A stretch of 64,000 nt of DNA from Pyronema omphalodes (Eukaryota > Ascomycota > Pezizomycetes > Pezizales > Pyronemataceae): contig JAJJXM010000054.1 of assembly GCA_024516155.1 (NCBI GenBank), positions 397,324 through 461,323 on the forward strand, given 5' to 3'. The notes beneath the pieces were generated by a model, which was not told the origin of the DNA, ran no database searches, and worked only from the letters and a program-made list of their open reading frames with translations. The translations under genes were made by a program, and so were the position numbers. This document shows, piece by piece, positions 11,531 to 23,120 of the stretch. Numbering within the stretch: the first letter of the stretch is position 1; every line of letters starts with the position of its first letter.

Positions 11531-13788
11531 TGATCCATGAAAAATGCCATGAACGTTTTGTTACAAAGCTTTATTGGACTGTCGATACATAAGCATCATG
11601 CAAGTTCCTGTGGAGGGAAAAGGGCGGTAAAACGGGTAAAATGGGAGGGCGAGGGTGGACGAAAGAGGGGATAGCCGGTGTGGTGGCCACCTCTGTGCGA
11701 GTAGGGCACTTGGAATATCCGACGCGAGATGGACTGTAACCGGGAAAGTTAATGGTAGATATATAGCCGCGCTATCGAACCTGACAACCGCACTTAGGTG
11801 TATTTTAATGAGGCTTAAGCCACCGCTTGGGCTTGTATGTATGTAATTCGGGGCTGATCTGTGATAAACTGGGGACTGGTTACAGAAAAGGATAAATTAA
11901 TAAATGCAAAAATATATAAATGAATAAATAAATGATCAAAGCTCCAGCACGGCAATAGGCGATTAAATAAACGTGATATTGGGCTGCGGGGGAAAAGTGA
12001 TCATTGGTCACGAAGTACATATGCCACAATAATCTTTATTAGTGATTCTGTTGCATGTTGCGGGTACAACGACAATGATTTTTGTGGGATAAGATTCGGT
12101 TACAATATTTCAACTCTATATAGTACTTTTTGCGGGGTGGTGATGAGCAACACCCCCCGTCCAACTCGCAAGCTCTCAACCAGCGGCACTCCTATGTACA
12201 GAGTAACCGACGCCTCTGTGCGCACCCGTCTGCGCAACGCGCAATTTCATAGTCCGCCGAAACCCACCTTCCAGTTTATAACCATAACCACCGATAAGTC
12301 TTTTCATCACAGAAAGATACATTATATTGAAGTAGATTTCTTTCGGTTTATTCGGGCGTGGTTTCGAGGTAAATCGAGGTTTTCGAGGTAGCAATACATT
12401 GTCTTCAAGAGCCTGCTCGTAAGAAACCTGTTCAGGAGCACCCCGATACCTCTTTTTATATCGTCATCACGAACCCAAGCTCTTGTTGCCAGTCTACGAG
12501 CGACAGGGGGTGATGCTAGCACCACCTTGGCATGAGTAGTGTTACTGCGCTGCGCATGGTCGTCACTGACCTTTTACGCTAATCGCTAATGTGATACAAT
12601 ACTTGTTGATAAAGTTTGCGGTGCAAAGCTAATTTAGCGCTGGGTAAGACGACCAGGCGCAAAAGAAGAATTGGACTACATACAGTTCGACTTGTGCCAT
12701 TTCTGGACTGCTTCATGAAGTTGGTGCACTGCTATATAATTGCAGCTACCACTTCACCACGTAGAAATACAACCGGGCGGTGCAAAAATTATTTGTGGGG
12801 GACAAACCTGTCTACTCGTGCCAACTTTGCACGAGTATGTATTTATTGCGGCTATGCTAGCATAGGAATGTAGCATACATACAGTTAGCGCGCTTCAGGC
12901 CTGCTACCGCTGATCCAGCCTATTCCTACTCTCTTCCTCATGGCAGTAACCAATCCTCACAATTGTCTCCATGTACCGTTCTCCTCCTCCTGTTAAGCGA
13001 CGTTTGCTCTCGTGGCTGACACGATTTTGATCGGCATCAATTCTTATGTAGCACTACAAACCTAACCCATAAGAAGGAGTTTTTTTCTTCTTTCTTTTTT
13101 ACACAGCCTTAGTGCTGGATGAAGAGGTGGTAAGAGTTATCTATTTCATGATTTTCAACGCTCATGAGCGTTTTCGCGATCGTCGACTATATGTGAGGAG
13201 CTGTCTTTGCAAACATGTACATGAGAAGGATTTACCATCTGTCCTTGGGCCCTAACCTGTGCTTACCGCATATCTAGATATGCAATTATGCGAAATTGAC
13301 ATTTTACTATACACCACCGTGCTATACACCCGCAAGATCGTGGATATCAATTCGGAACAGGTAGATGATTTTGAAGTTTGAAGATTCGAGGTTGATAATT
13401 GTTTGAATAATCGATCAAGACAATACCTCTACATAATTTTGCCATCCAATCACTCGCTATGCCTTGCATGTATCTGACACGTCTTAGCGATGGCAACCCC
13501 AGCAAAGGCTTAGTACCCAGAGAAGCTACTTGCAGATGTGCCCTGCCAAAATTCTGGCACATTAAGAGAAAATATTTACAACCTCTTTTGGACGACGACA
13601 CAAAGCCTACTAAATTATATGCTGTTTCCCTCCCAGACCATGAACTCAGTCTTGTTCAGCAACAGCCTGCCCGCCTTATTGCGCTGCGGTTTGCATCCAC
13701 TGCGCACTATCAGTATTGAGAAATCGCTATAACGCCCTCAGTTCAATAAGCTACCTTCCGAGGGATCATACGGTACACTGTTTCAATA
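11531..13788. other. Gene-poor interval with two fold-back fragments
   Basis: At 12484-12538 lies a reverse-oriented end of the CTCGTGCC family (ending ...CCACCTTGGCATGAGTA, with the internal GTCGCTCGTAGAC shared with 3979-4050). At 12813-12837 lies the minimal palindrome TA-CTCGTGCCAACTTTGCACGAG-TA. An 86-codon open frame at 13459-13719 (MPCMYLTRLSDGNPSKG...) just upstream of the next gene could be a decayed exon, but it shows no domain. Nothing else can be supported. Confidence 0.5.
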
Positions 13789-16334
13789 ATGCAGCACTCC
13801 ACTTATATAAATGGGCGCGAAGAGATTGGTCTTGATGATTTTGACAGCGATGAGGTCAGTGGATGTTTGAAACCTTCTAACACAGTTTTCCCAACGCAGT
13901 CTCAAAAGACATGTTTATGCTAACAATAGTAGTTCGCCGTACATCTCACGGACCGCGACACATCAACTCTGCCGATTGAATGGTACGTTCGGGAGCCGGA
14001 TGGAGCCTCGGGAAACCGTTTCCTTTACTCTGTCTGGAATTCTAAGGCTACTTCGTCGATACCAGTCAATGACGCCTTTCATCCTCAGCTTCCACGCCTA
14101 TCTCAAAACCACCCAAATGGTGCGGGGCCTGATGCAGGCGCCAGTGAAGCAACCCCAAGTTTCACTGATGGGCTAACCAATGACGACACGGTCTCCATCA
14201 GAGGGCCCAGGGGCGAGGTTTTGCTAGCTACACTAGACCGCCCTCCACCTCCAGCTTCATCGACACAATCCCGCGAAGACTCACGGCAAGTACAAGATAT
14301 TCGGAGCACAGGCTGTGCTATCCCGGAAAATCTGCCAGGAGACTATCGGTTCACTACTTTGGACATCGATCATGACGGTACATCTCCAATTCCCCAGGGC
14401 AAACAACGCAACGAAACCGAGTCGCTTTTGGAACCCAGATTGTTAAAAAGGGGGCATGATCGCACTGGGAAATCTCCTCATCGCGAGTTAAAGAAGAGAA
14501 AACATATTTCGTTACATTATGCGCAGGAAGTGGATCCCTCCACGGCACCGGCATCGGTACCAGGTTTCCCCGGATCAGCCTCGCATATAAACGACGTTGG
14601 TCCCGCCCAAGACAATAATGTTGTGCTGCTCGATAATGCGCGGAATGCGATTACAAGCCGCGATTTACTACGCAATCTTGCGTCACGGATACCCGTAAGC
14701 GGTAAAGTCTTCACGAAGTATCTTTGTTTGGAGAAATTACAAAAAGACCGCGAGTCGCACCCCTGCTATAGGCACCCGCCGGGCGATTTAAAAGCTCAAA
14801 TGTACGAACGATGTATACTCCATATAATTTTGTTAATTCTGACCTTCATTCAGTATCCATCTTTGCGAGGAGCACGGCGACCTTCTGTGTCCATATTGTG
14901 TCGACAAGTTGAGCCTACCAGCAGATAATGACGATGCATACAATAGTTTGGTAGATATAGTTTACGGCAATGAAGCTAATCTAAGGTATATCCCCACCCT
15001 AGGCATGAAAATGAATGGTGACTTAATTAGGATCAAATATTGACGGTTCTCACAGGGCTCACATGAGAACTCATGTAAAACCATGGAGTTGCTCCGCTTG
15101 CAACACTCGATTGAGTGCATCTTCCAAGGTTAATCTGAAGCGTCACAAGTGTAAAGCTGCGGGCACGTCAGTTGATTACACTTCAACACAGCCTTTACCG
15201 CAGGACAATTATTATCAACCAGAATTACGTGACCTGGACAAGATTGTAGCCACTTGCAAGAAATCCGATGACTATCGGCAAAAAATATATGACGGTGGGA
15301 AGCTGGTCTACGAGTGGCATAACAACGCGGAAATTGACGCCTTGCGTATTGAACGTTAGTTACCACTATTCAGCCCATGTTGACCTAAATTAACAAAAAC
15401 ACAGATCTTCGTCGTTTTCTAGCGGGAAGAGATTCAATGACTTCGATATCTAATGTCAAATCCACACAACCCACTGCGGTACGCGAGACAAAACCAATGA
15501 AGATAATCCATTACTCTGGGCCTAGAGTACCTGAAGGTAAATGGTCACGACGACGCCAACAGATAATTAGCTAATAGTGAAACAGTTAGCGTCGATATTC
15601 CCAACACTGGCAACTTTAGAATCATGAATCTAGATAATACCTGTCTTCCCTACGTCTCTCAGAGTCAGCAGCTGTACAACAAGCGGCCAGCAGACCAACC
15701 TCAAGCCACGGTGGTATGGCAAAATCACAGCCACATAAAAAACACGAACCACGCCTACACCGGCCCTTCACAAAATGCTCCACAGCTGCGGCCATCTGTG
15801 GCTTGGAAGTCTTCCGACGGGATCATTAATTCTCAGATCTCAAGCCTCCTTATCGTTTCCCAGAGTCAACAACTGCATCACGAGCAGCCAGAAGACCCTT
15901 CTCAAGACCCGGTGGTATCGAATAATCCCAGCCGAATCACATACACGAACCAGGCCTCTGTCGGCTTTTCACAATATTCTCCACGGCTGCAGCCATACGG
16001 GGATGGGAACAATTCTGGAGACTGCATTAATCCCAAGGTTTTAACAATAACTTCTGATGGAGCGGTTGGCCGCTGTTCTTTTGATCGAAAATCAAGTCCG
16101 TCCCGGGATATTCCCCTTTCCCAGGAAACATCATCGCTCCATGGTATTCTGAACGAACATCACCCTTTCTTGGGAAGCGAGGCGTATAATCACCGCAACG
16201 ATCAATTTTACGACGACATGGAAAATGGAGACATGGAGCGGATAATGTCGAAAAGTTCTTCAAGTAAGCTAATACACCCAGAAACCGCTGAGGCCCTGTT
16301 GATCCATGCTAACCAACATAGTGTCTTTTACTGA
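13789..16334 (+). CDS. Zinc-finger gene 2, intact nuclear-type protein with two unusual fingers
   Basis: Six exons keep frame throughout (748 aa): 13789-13854, 13933-14801, 14854-14985, 15056-15354, 15405-15536 and 15586-16334. Finger 1 is C-x2-C-x30-H-x3-H (CPYC ... NLRAHMRTH); its C-C and H-H halves lie on one exon and across an intron at LR|AH. Finger 2 is C-x2-C-x14-H-x-C (WSCSAC ... LKRHKC). Upstream come an HPC and an EEHGDLLCPYC stretch matched in the paralogue, plus a basic ELKKRKH patch. Downstream is a Q/S/N-rich region containing a direct repeat of about 65 residues (VSQSQQL copies). Spacing, intron positions and flanking residues agree with gene 1 at 4709, which supports the model. 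DNA or RNA binding is inferred from the fingers; targets are unknown. I do not recognise a named family. Confidence 0.8.
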
Positions 16335-16580
16335 ATTGCTGAAGCCAATTGAATGATATTATTTAATGGTTAAGGGTTCATCTGTACCTTGTGATTTTTG
16401 GTTCATGGGAAAATATGTTTCCGGACGACATGGTGTGTGCGTGGCTTGACTGTGGTAGAGGTTGAAATTCATGTGCCTTGATTGATCATATTTCCTTTTC
16501 CTGTATATGACGAACCTATAACTTCCTGTATATGTGTTCTGAACACTTTCTAGATCATGTTTTACCCAATATAAACCCAC

Positions 16581-16829
16581 TTTTTTTTTTTTTTTTTTCT
16601 TTCTTTTTTCTTTCTTTTTTCTTTCTTTTTTCTTTCTTTTTTCTTTCTTTTTTCTTTCTTTTTTCTTTCTTTTTTCTTTCTTTTTTCTTTTTTTTTTCTT
16701 TTTTTTTTCTTTCTTTTTTCTTTCTTTTTTCTTTCTTTTTTCTTTCTTTTTTCTTTCTTTTTTCTTTCTTTTTTCTTTTTTTTTTCTTTTTTTTTTCTTT
16801 TTTTTTTCTTTTTTTTTTCTTTTTTTTTC
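16581..16829. repeat. Polypyrimidine minisatellite (TTTTTTCTTTC)n
   Basis: About 250 bp of pure T/C on the plus strand. The basic unit is the 11-mer TTTTTTCTTTC, with a variant using longer T runs near 16690 and after 16780. It lies about 250 bp past the stop of zinc-finger gene 2. Frames across it (all F/S or all K/E/R) are artefacts. Confidence 0.9.
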
Positions 16830-17165
16830 GTAAATTATTTTCGAGTGTCGGACTGGACTTTTGGCACCTTTCTTGAAAATTATAGTTAGTTACGGACGTC
16901 ATGCTGCTTATAAGTTTTGGTTTTTTGTATCGTTGAGGACATGTTAGGTAGCACGAAAATATGGGATTTTGTATAGACATACATTTTTCAATCAGTACAT
17001 CGTTTGCTGGGAAATAACCAGTGATAAATACATCCATATAAAGTATTCCCCGGCGGAGTATAGGTTTACCGTTTACCGGTATCAGAGTTTTGCAGCTTGA
17101 ACCGTCATACATATATTCTGAATTCAAATAGGAATTTATTTTCGTAAATCATAACTTCATCTCAA

Positions 17166-17969
17166 TCAATCACGCGCTATCCACCTCCGGCTAAACCATC
17201 CTGTAACACACACAAAAATAGCATTGTGAATCCAATCCGCTATATCCCACTCACTCGGACGTTTAGCAGCCTCCGGATCACTGCTCCTTCTTGACATAGT
17301 TCTATGATACACAGTTAGTGTGATAGTCAAAAGAGAACGATAACCATACTTCACCACCTCTGTGGCAAGCGAAAATATCTCCGCTCTTATGCCCCAGAAT
17401 CCCCATGCCCATAAGACGCCATGAATACTGCCATACGTTATTCCATTCTGTAGTAGTTTCGCACGCTCCAACAGCCAAAGTCTGTAGGTTGGACTCGAGA
17501 TTGAGCCTGAATCATCTGGCCGCTTCTTGACATCGCCGTAAGTTGCTAGTCGTTTCGAAAGCCACCATTCTTCCTCTGTGTATTCTCTTGGTCGTGGCAA
17601 TATCAGGCGGGATATCTCATCGGCGGTAACTTGAAGGCTGACACCGATTGCGCCGGCAATGGCTCCGGTAACGACGTATTGCGGAAGGTTTCCCATTAAT
17701 GTTAGATGTCGATGATGTTCATAGCACTTCCATCGAGCGATGCGTTGGCGCTGATACAATCTCCCCGCATTTCGGAGCGGCTGATATGAGACATGCACTA
17801 AGCATGTTTCGCGAATGGGAAGACTTACGCCACCATCGCTTGAAATGTGGCGTAGCGCCACAAATAAGGCATGCACATAAGTGAATTTTGTAGATGAACC
17901 CCACAACCGAGAACGCAGTAAGAGAAGAAAAAAATCGCATTCCTTCCGATTGTGCCATTGGTCAATCAT
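17166..17969 (-). CDS. Small uncharacterised membrane protein
   Basis: A minus-strand frame of 267 codons ends at 17166. A 48-nt GTAAGT...CAG intron at 17781-17828 is in frame, so splicing would give 251 aa without altering the rest. The conserved-looking part begins near MGNLPQYVVTGAIAGAIGVS and contains a glycine/alanine-rich hydrophobic helix, a polar loop (LPRPREYTEEEWW), the segment NGITYGSIHGVLWAWGFWGI, a further hydrophobic stretch (SLLTITLTVY) and a C-terminal hydrophobic segment (AIFVCVTGWF). This suggests three or four membrane passes. The start is uncertain; translation from the internal Met at about 17690 is possible. No named family is recognised. Confidence 0.55.
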   Translation of the reverse strand: MIDQWHNRKECDFFLLLLRSRLWGSSTKFTYVHALFVALRHISSDGGVSLPIRETCLVHVSYQPLRNAGRLYQRQRIARWKCYEHHRHLTLMGNLPQYVVTGAIAGAIGVSLQVTADEISRLILPRPREYTEEEWWLSKRLATYGDVKKRPDDSGSISSPTYRLWLLERAKLLQNGITYGSIHGVLWAWGFWGIRAEIFSLATEVVKYGYRSLLTITLTVYHRTMSRRSSDPEAAKRPSEWDIADWIHNAIFVCVTGWFSRRWIARD

Positions 17970-18489
17970 TAATTCGACTGCTGCAGCTCCTATGCATCTT
18001 TTCTATTGCAGTCATCACATCCGACACGGTATATCACACGAGTGATTGTACCTGATCTACGTCCGTCATCATCTATCACCGCCACCCGTGTTCCCGCTGG
18101 TAAATTCCAGATCATTTTTTGACGCATGAAATTTATATTTTTTTGTACCAAAACCATTTTGCTACTTTCTGTCGTATATAGCGGTCAATATGGGACTCCC
18201 CCAGACAACATCTGTAGCCGACATATTGCATGCAGTGGCTTATGAAGCTAGAGATATTTATACGAGACCGCTGAGGATCTATGCCGATAGCAGCGGGTGT
18301 CTTGTGATGTACCACATCAGTGCTGTTGGGATGTCGCTAGGGCTAGTGATGTTCAATAAGCGAGGTTAGCGCGTTATACGAATGGTCTTAAACGTATCTT
18401 CAGTGGGTTTCCAAAAGATGAAAAAGCAGTGGAAGTTTGATAAAGGGTCATACACCACGGCATTTTCAACATCTGCCAATGAAAAAAAC

Positions 18490-18565
18490 TGCTCACGAGC
18501 GGAATTGAACCGCTGATCTTCCCATATCATACGAGTGGGACGCCTTACCACTTGGCCACGCAAGC
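18490..18565 (-). tRNA. tRNA-Thr(CGU) with an 11-nt anticodon loop
   Basis: Read on the minus strand: a 7-bp acceptor stem GCTTGCG/CGTGAGC with two G-T wobbles, D arm GCC-AAGTGGTAA-GGC, anticodon stem TCCCA/TGGGA, variable AGATC, T arm AGCGG-TTCAATT-CCGCT and discriminator A. The loop is CTCGTATGATA. CGT occupies 34-36 if TGAT (plus-strand 18526-18529) is an insertion directly 3' of position 37, the canonical tRNA intron site. Without those four bases the loop is a normal CTCGTAA threonine loop. Confidence 0.85.
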
Positions 18566-21500
18566 ATAACCTGCACTTCTTGTGGTCAAACAATATGTGT
18601 TAGTATATCCCGTAATGACATCAAGCTCTCCATCCACCGCTTCATTTCCTCACCCTTCTACTCCATTTGGGGTCATTCATCTTTCTAATGTCAACAAAAT
18701 CCACTCCTACGGATAGTTTTTATAGTCAAATTCCAAGAAATAACCGTGCCGTTGCTGGTAATCGCAACGCAGTACAAAGATTTAACTATTCTCAGCATGC
18801 TTGACATTCCTCTTGATACATTTGCACAAACAATCCGCAATCACTAGTCCAACGTTCTCCACACAATAGCCATAATCCATTACTCTACAAATATTTACTT
18901 TCATTCTTAACGAAGCCGCTTTGGAATTTTCGAACCAGATACGCCCCGTAAAACTCGAACTACTTGCCTTAATCGAGATGTGCCGAGCCCATTGGATTCT
19001 GCAAATACAATCAACACAAGTTCACAAGTTGAGCTGACCACAAAGTACGATTGTGGAAAGTTGACTACAGACACGACAACCTCTGAACAGGTAGACAATG
19101 ACTCGAACTTCAAAAAAAACGGGATTGCATTTTAGGAGCTGGACCCTACAAAGCGACACTATTTCCGCACAGACACAATATTCATTAAGGGAGCTATGAA
19201 ATAGATTTCAATCCATTTCTTGTCTTCCTATAAAAGGCTTCTGGAAGATCAAGCTGTTGGGGGGTTTTCCTAGTGATTGACTCTGGATAACTCTGAAGAT
19301 GATCTATTTGATACTAGGTTGTTGGTGTGTTCAAGTTTCAAAAGTCATGTTCCTCATCAATACAGCGGCAGGTGAAAAACAGGATAAATGCTATAAATGA
19401 ATAGTGGGGTTATCTGAATATACCCATATCCCGTTGCTCAGGTACTAGGTAAAGCTTGTAGCCCTACCGGTCTGTTTCTTGTAATAGTCCTTGCACTAAT
19501 GTAACATCACTGGTACTGTCTTGGATAAATGCGAATTTGTGAAAATACCTCAGCCGAAAGATTAAAAGCTCCCAAAATTTTATTATAACTTTGACTCTAT
19601 AACTTTCGCCTATATATCGTAATTCGTTTCCTCACTCAACCCAGTATTCCATGGTAGCAGTACGCGTGTTTATGCATAGTGTATGCATCCTGCGGATTTC
19701 CGGGCCGAATGCTCCATCATGATTGAGACAAGCCGCTCATGTTTCCATGGAAAATATCTTGTCAGAATGAACAATGAATTTATCCATATATGCAAAAGCC
19801 AGTGAACGTGGCTAAGGGAGTTATGTGTGGTATATCGTTACAAACAGTTGGATATCCGGCAACCATGTAGTCAATACAGCCGACGAGATGCAGATGAACA
19901 ATCATGTACTGACGATAGTTTCGATATGACCTTGGGGATATAAATTTTCTAACGTCAATATTAGGATTTTGTCGGACTTAGGGGGTGAGGAACTGGCGTA
20001 AGACCAACCAGGCTCAATGCCGCAATTTCTCCACCTTTCCCAGGGATCGTTTCTCGAAGCTTGTCGACAGGATCTCGGCTCTGTGGCAGTCCGGCGCATA
20101 GCTGAAGAAAAGCGGTATACGGGTCCGACCGACAATGCCTGGTTCATTGTTTCAAAGTCATCCAGGGTTGGACTTCCGGCACGATACTAACCATATACAG
20201 TGATATTTTGTGATCGTCGATGGTTAAACTTCGGACGGAGTTTGTCGTTTATGGACGTTCCGAATTTGCTTATTCTCTCATATATGAAATCCAGAGCGAG
20301 TGGTCGTTAGGAATGTACATTATAGATCGTCACCGATGGTTAGTGCTCTTTCTTACGGAAAGCTGTCTACACTGCTACATGGGAACATTCTCTTTGATAT
20401 CCGTGGGTGAAATCTGACATTCTAAATCCAGCCCGTATTGAAAAAAACTATATATATGCTGGCACATGATTATTTCAGGGTTCAAAAGCCAGCATAACCG
20501 AGTCTGCTTCTTGCGGAATCAATATGATCGATTATCGTCCAGTGCAAAATCTTTAAACCAATATTCCAACCACCACCTAGACAGAGATTGGTAAATTCGA
20601 TGGTCAGGCTGAATGCTCCAAGTCAAAGTACCGACGATCAGCGGTGTCAAATGGTCTTCGTTAAGAGCTTACTCGCGGCAAATTTCCTGGTGTGCATGAT
20701 CCGTAGGTATGGAACCTTATTTATAACCCTACCGCTGTTATCTTAGCGTCCACCATCTCCGAAGTATGGTTGAGAAAGGTCTTCCTCACACTGTCGGCGT
20801 TTTGTAATCTCCGTTTCCCTGAAGGGGTCCTTTTTGTGGTAAATGGTGCCTTCCCATGTTCAGTTAGGTCAGAGGCACATAGGAGTCTAGAAAGGCCCAT
20901 GAGTTCTTTATTGCTACTTGGGGAATGTATTTCGAGTTCAGCGCTACAAATTGTGCATACTGGAACCCATGAATCATTCCCTTTTTGCAGCACTCTACGG
21001 TGTAGAAAAATCCTGAATATATGGTTGAGGATCTTTCAATTACTTTAGAGAATACCAAATTGCTTAGATCCTAGAATCGAATTCAAGGAGGGTTGTTACT
21101 ATACATCAGATATGAGATTGTTTATTCCAGTGTTGATTTACTGGGACAATCAATGTTAATCCGCAGATATATTCCGTTTGCCCGGTTCACATTCGGCGTC
21201 ATGATATTTTCCCACAAACCTATGCCAGAACAATGGATGTGTTGTAACTATTTTTTTCCATAGGTTACGAAACGTGTTATAACTTATCCACAGTAGCTGT
21301 ACTGAAGATGTCATCTGTATAACTCCACAGAAATATTATAAACTTCAAAATTTTTCGTCATCATAATAATATTACTTCTGCATGAATTCCTGTTCCTGTG
21401 GTGGATTAATGTATGCATTTCTCTGCACATGACTTAAACAGCTGTATGTGAAAGGTACTATGTATCATCTCTGCTGTGCGAATTAGGGACTGGAGCTTGC

Positions 21501-23120
21501 AGGCATGTCGCACCTGGTGGAATTTATCCGATACGACGTGATCTGCCTTCCCCACTCCCCGCATCAACGAACCGCTGGCTACAAGACGCTATATGTATAA
21601 CCCAACCATATACATATACCAATTGATACCTTCTCCAGTTGGCTAAATCTGCTAGAGTTAAATTCCCCCCGTCAAACACCTGCTTCAGTAGTCGAGATGA
21701 TGCACAGGCATGGCTGGGTGTTTTTGCCTGAATTAATCCGGGTGAATCGAAACGCGCGTCAGGATGTATGCACCAGCGTAGCCCACGAGCTTTCCGCAGA
21801 CAAACGTCATACCATGGATACTGAGTAATGAGTTCTGAAAGTTAGGTTCGCGTAGGAAACAGAGATAAGTTGTATTTCCATTTACCGAGAAGCGTTGCTC
21901 GCGTGGAATAATTGTTCATCTCATACCGTCGTTGATTACAGGGAGCAGTGTAATATTGAGCGATTCGGTGTATACAAGCATTTTTCTTTCTTACTTTGGA
22001 AACACGAAGAATCTGATTGTTAATTGTCACGGACAAAAGGTTGTTTATTTTTGGGTTTTTTTCCATAGATAAACCGACAATTAATGTATGTTGGACGAGT
22101 CGGTCAACATCATCGTCGATGGATATCTCGCTCAGAGGTCTAAGGCCTATAAACATACTTCATATTTCTGATGCATATCAAGCTGCCCCAGGGATTCCAG
22201 CAACATTTCGTTCTCGCTGAAAAACGATTACGGGCTGTGGAGGATGAGGAGTATTTACTGATTCTCACAGCGAAGATTACTCCAACAGATCTGTTTTGGG
22301 AGGCTCCGGAGGGATGTACTTCCGCCGTAGCAGCGATGCATCCAGCCTCTCTCGGTTCTTCAGAAAAGACTTGCATACCCATCGGTAGAGTTCCTTTTAA
22401 ATACTAGCGTCTTCGCCTCTCAGAAATATGTCCGGGTGTGGTGCCTGTGAAGTTTTCCCCACATGCACCGGTATTGGCGCTAATTCATGTGGCTATTGTA
22501 TGTACCAGGTCATGGACGAAATCTAAGTTTTGGCTTGGAACTCCCAGGATCTTTGAGAGTACAGGACGTTCACACCATCCTCACCATCGCGTACAACCAT
22601 CACACTTTCTTTTAAGATCACCTGTACGGATTTTAAGACCCCTGGGATACCTTATAATCAGAAATACTCGAGTAGTGACCGCGCACTGCAAAGCGACACC
22701 GAAGCAACAAAAGAGCTATCATCTATATTCGCCTCGACCGGATCGATTCTGAACCAATAGCAGACTCAGATCAAGTAAATTCATCCTTTTTTTGTCCCCT
22801 GGAATATTCTCATTTGAGACACGCCAGAGCACTTCACGACTCTGTTCGCCGGCTATGCAATGACTTGAATTCTTTTTCGAGGAGTCACGAGAATCTTGTG
22901 TCGAATCAAACTTTTTGGAAAATACATTCGCTTCAGAACCATTAGGATAATCATTATCAGCATTGTGGAGCTGCCTCTCATAACCTATCATTCCGGAGTA
23001 ACACTGGCATCGAGTCTACCCAGACCGGACCAGCATCACAGTCAATTATTATTACAACCATCCGGTATACAAAAAAGCATTAGGGACTTCGGAAGACTCT
23101 CTCCACGACACTTCGGCAGG
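18566..23120. other. 4.5-kb gene desert
   Basis: Only scattered open frames below 110 codons occur, mostly in opposing pairs, with no domains or consistent splice joins. Two merit mention: 20721-20993 minus (CTICSAELEIH..., a CxxC near the start) and 22171-22407 plus (FQQHFVLAEKRLRAVEDEEYL). Either could be a decayed exon; neither can be assigned. The promoter of the regulator at 23121 lies at the end. Confidence 0.4.

Noticed and set aside
16555..17127. 190-codon minus-strand frame with a long Lys/Glu stretch
   Set aside because: The frame exists only because the polypyrimidine array lacks stops; the flanking parts have no coding character.
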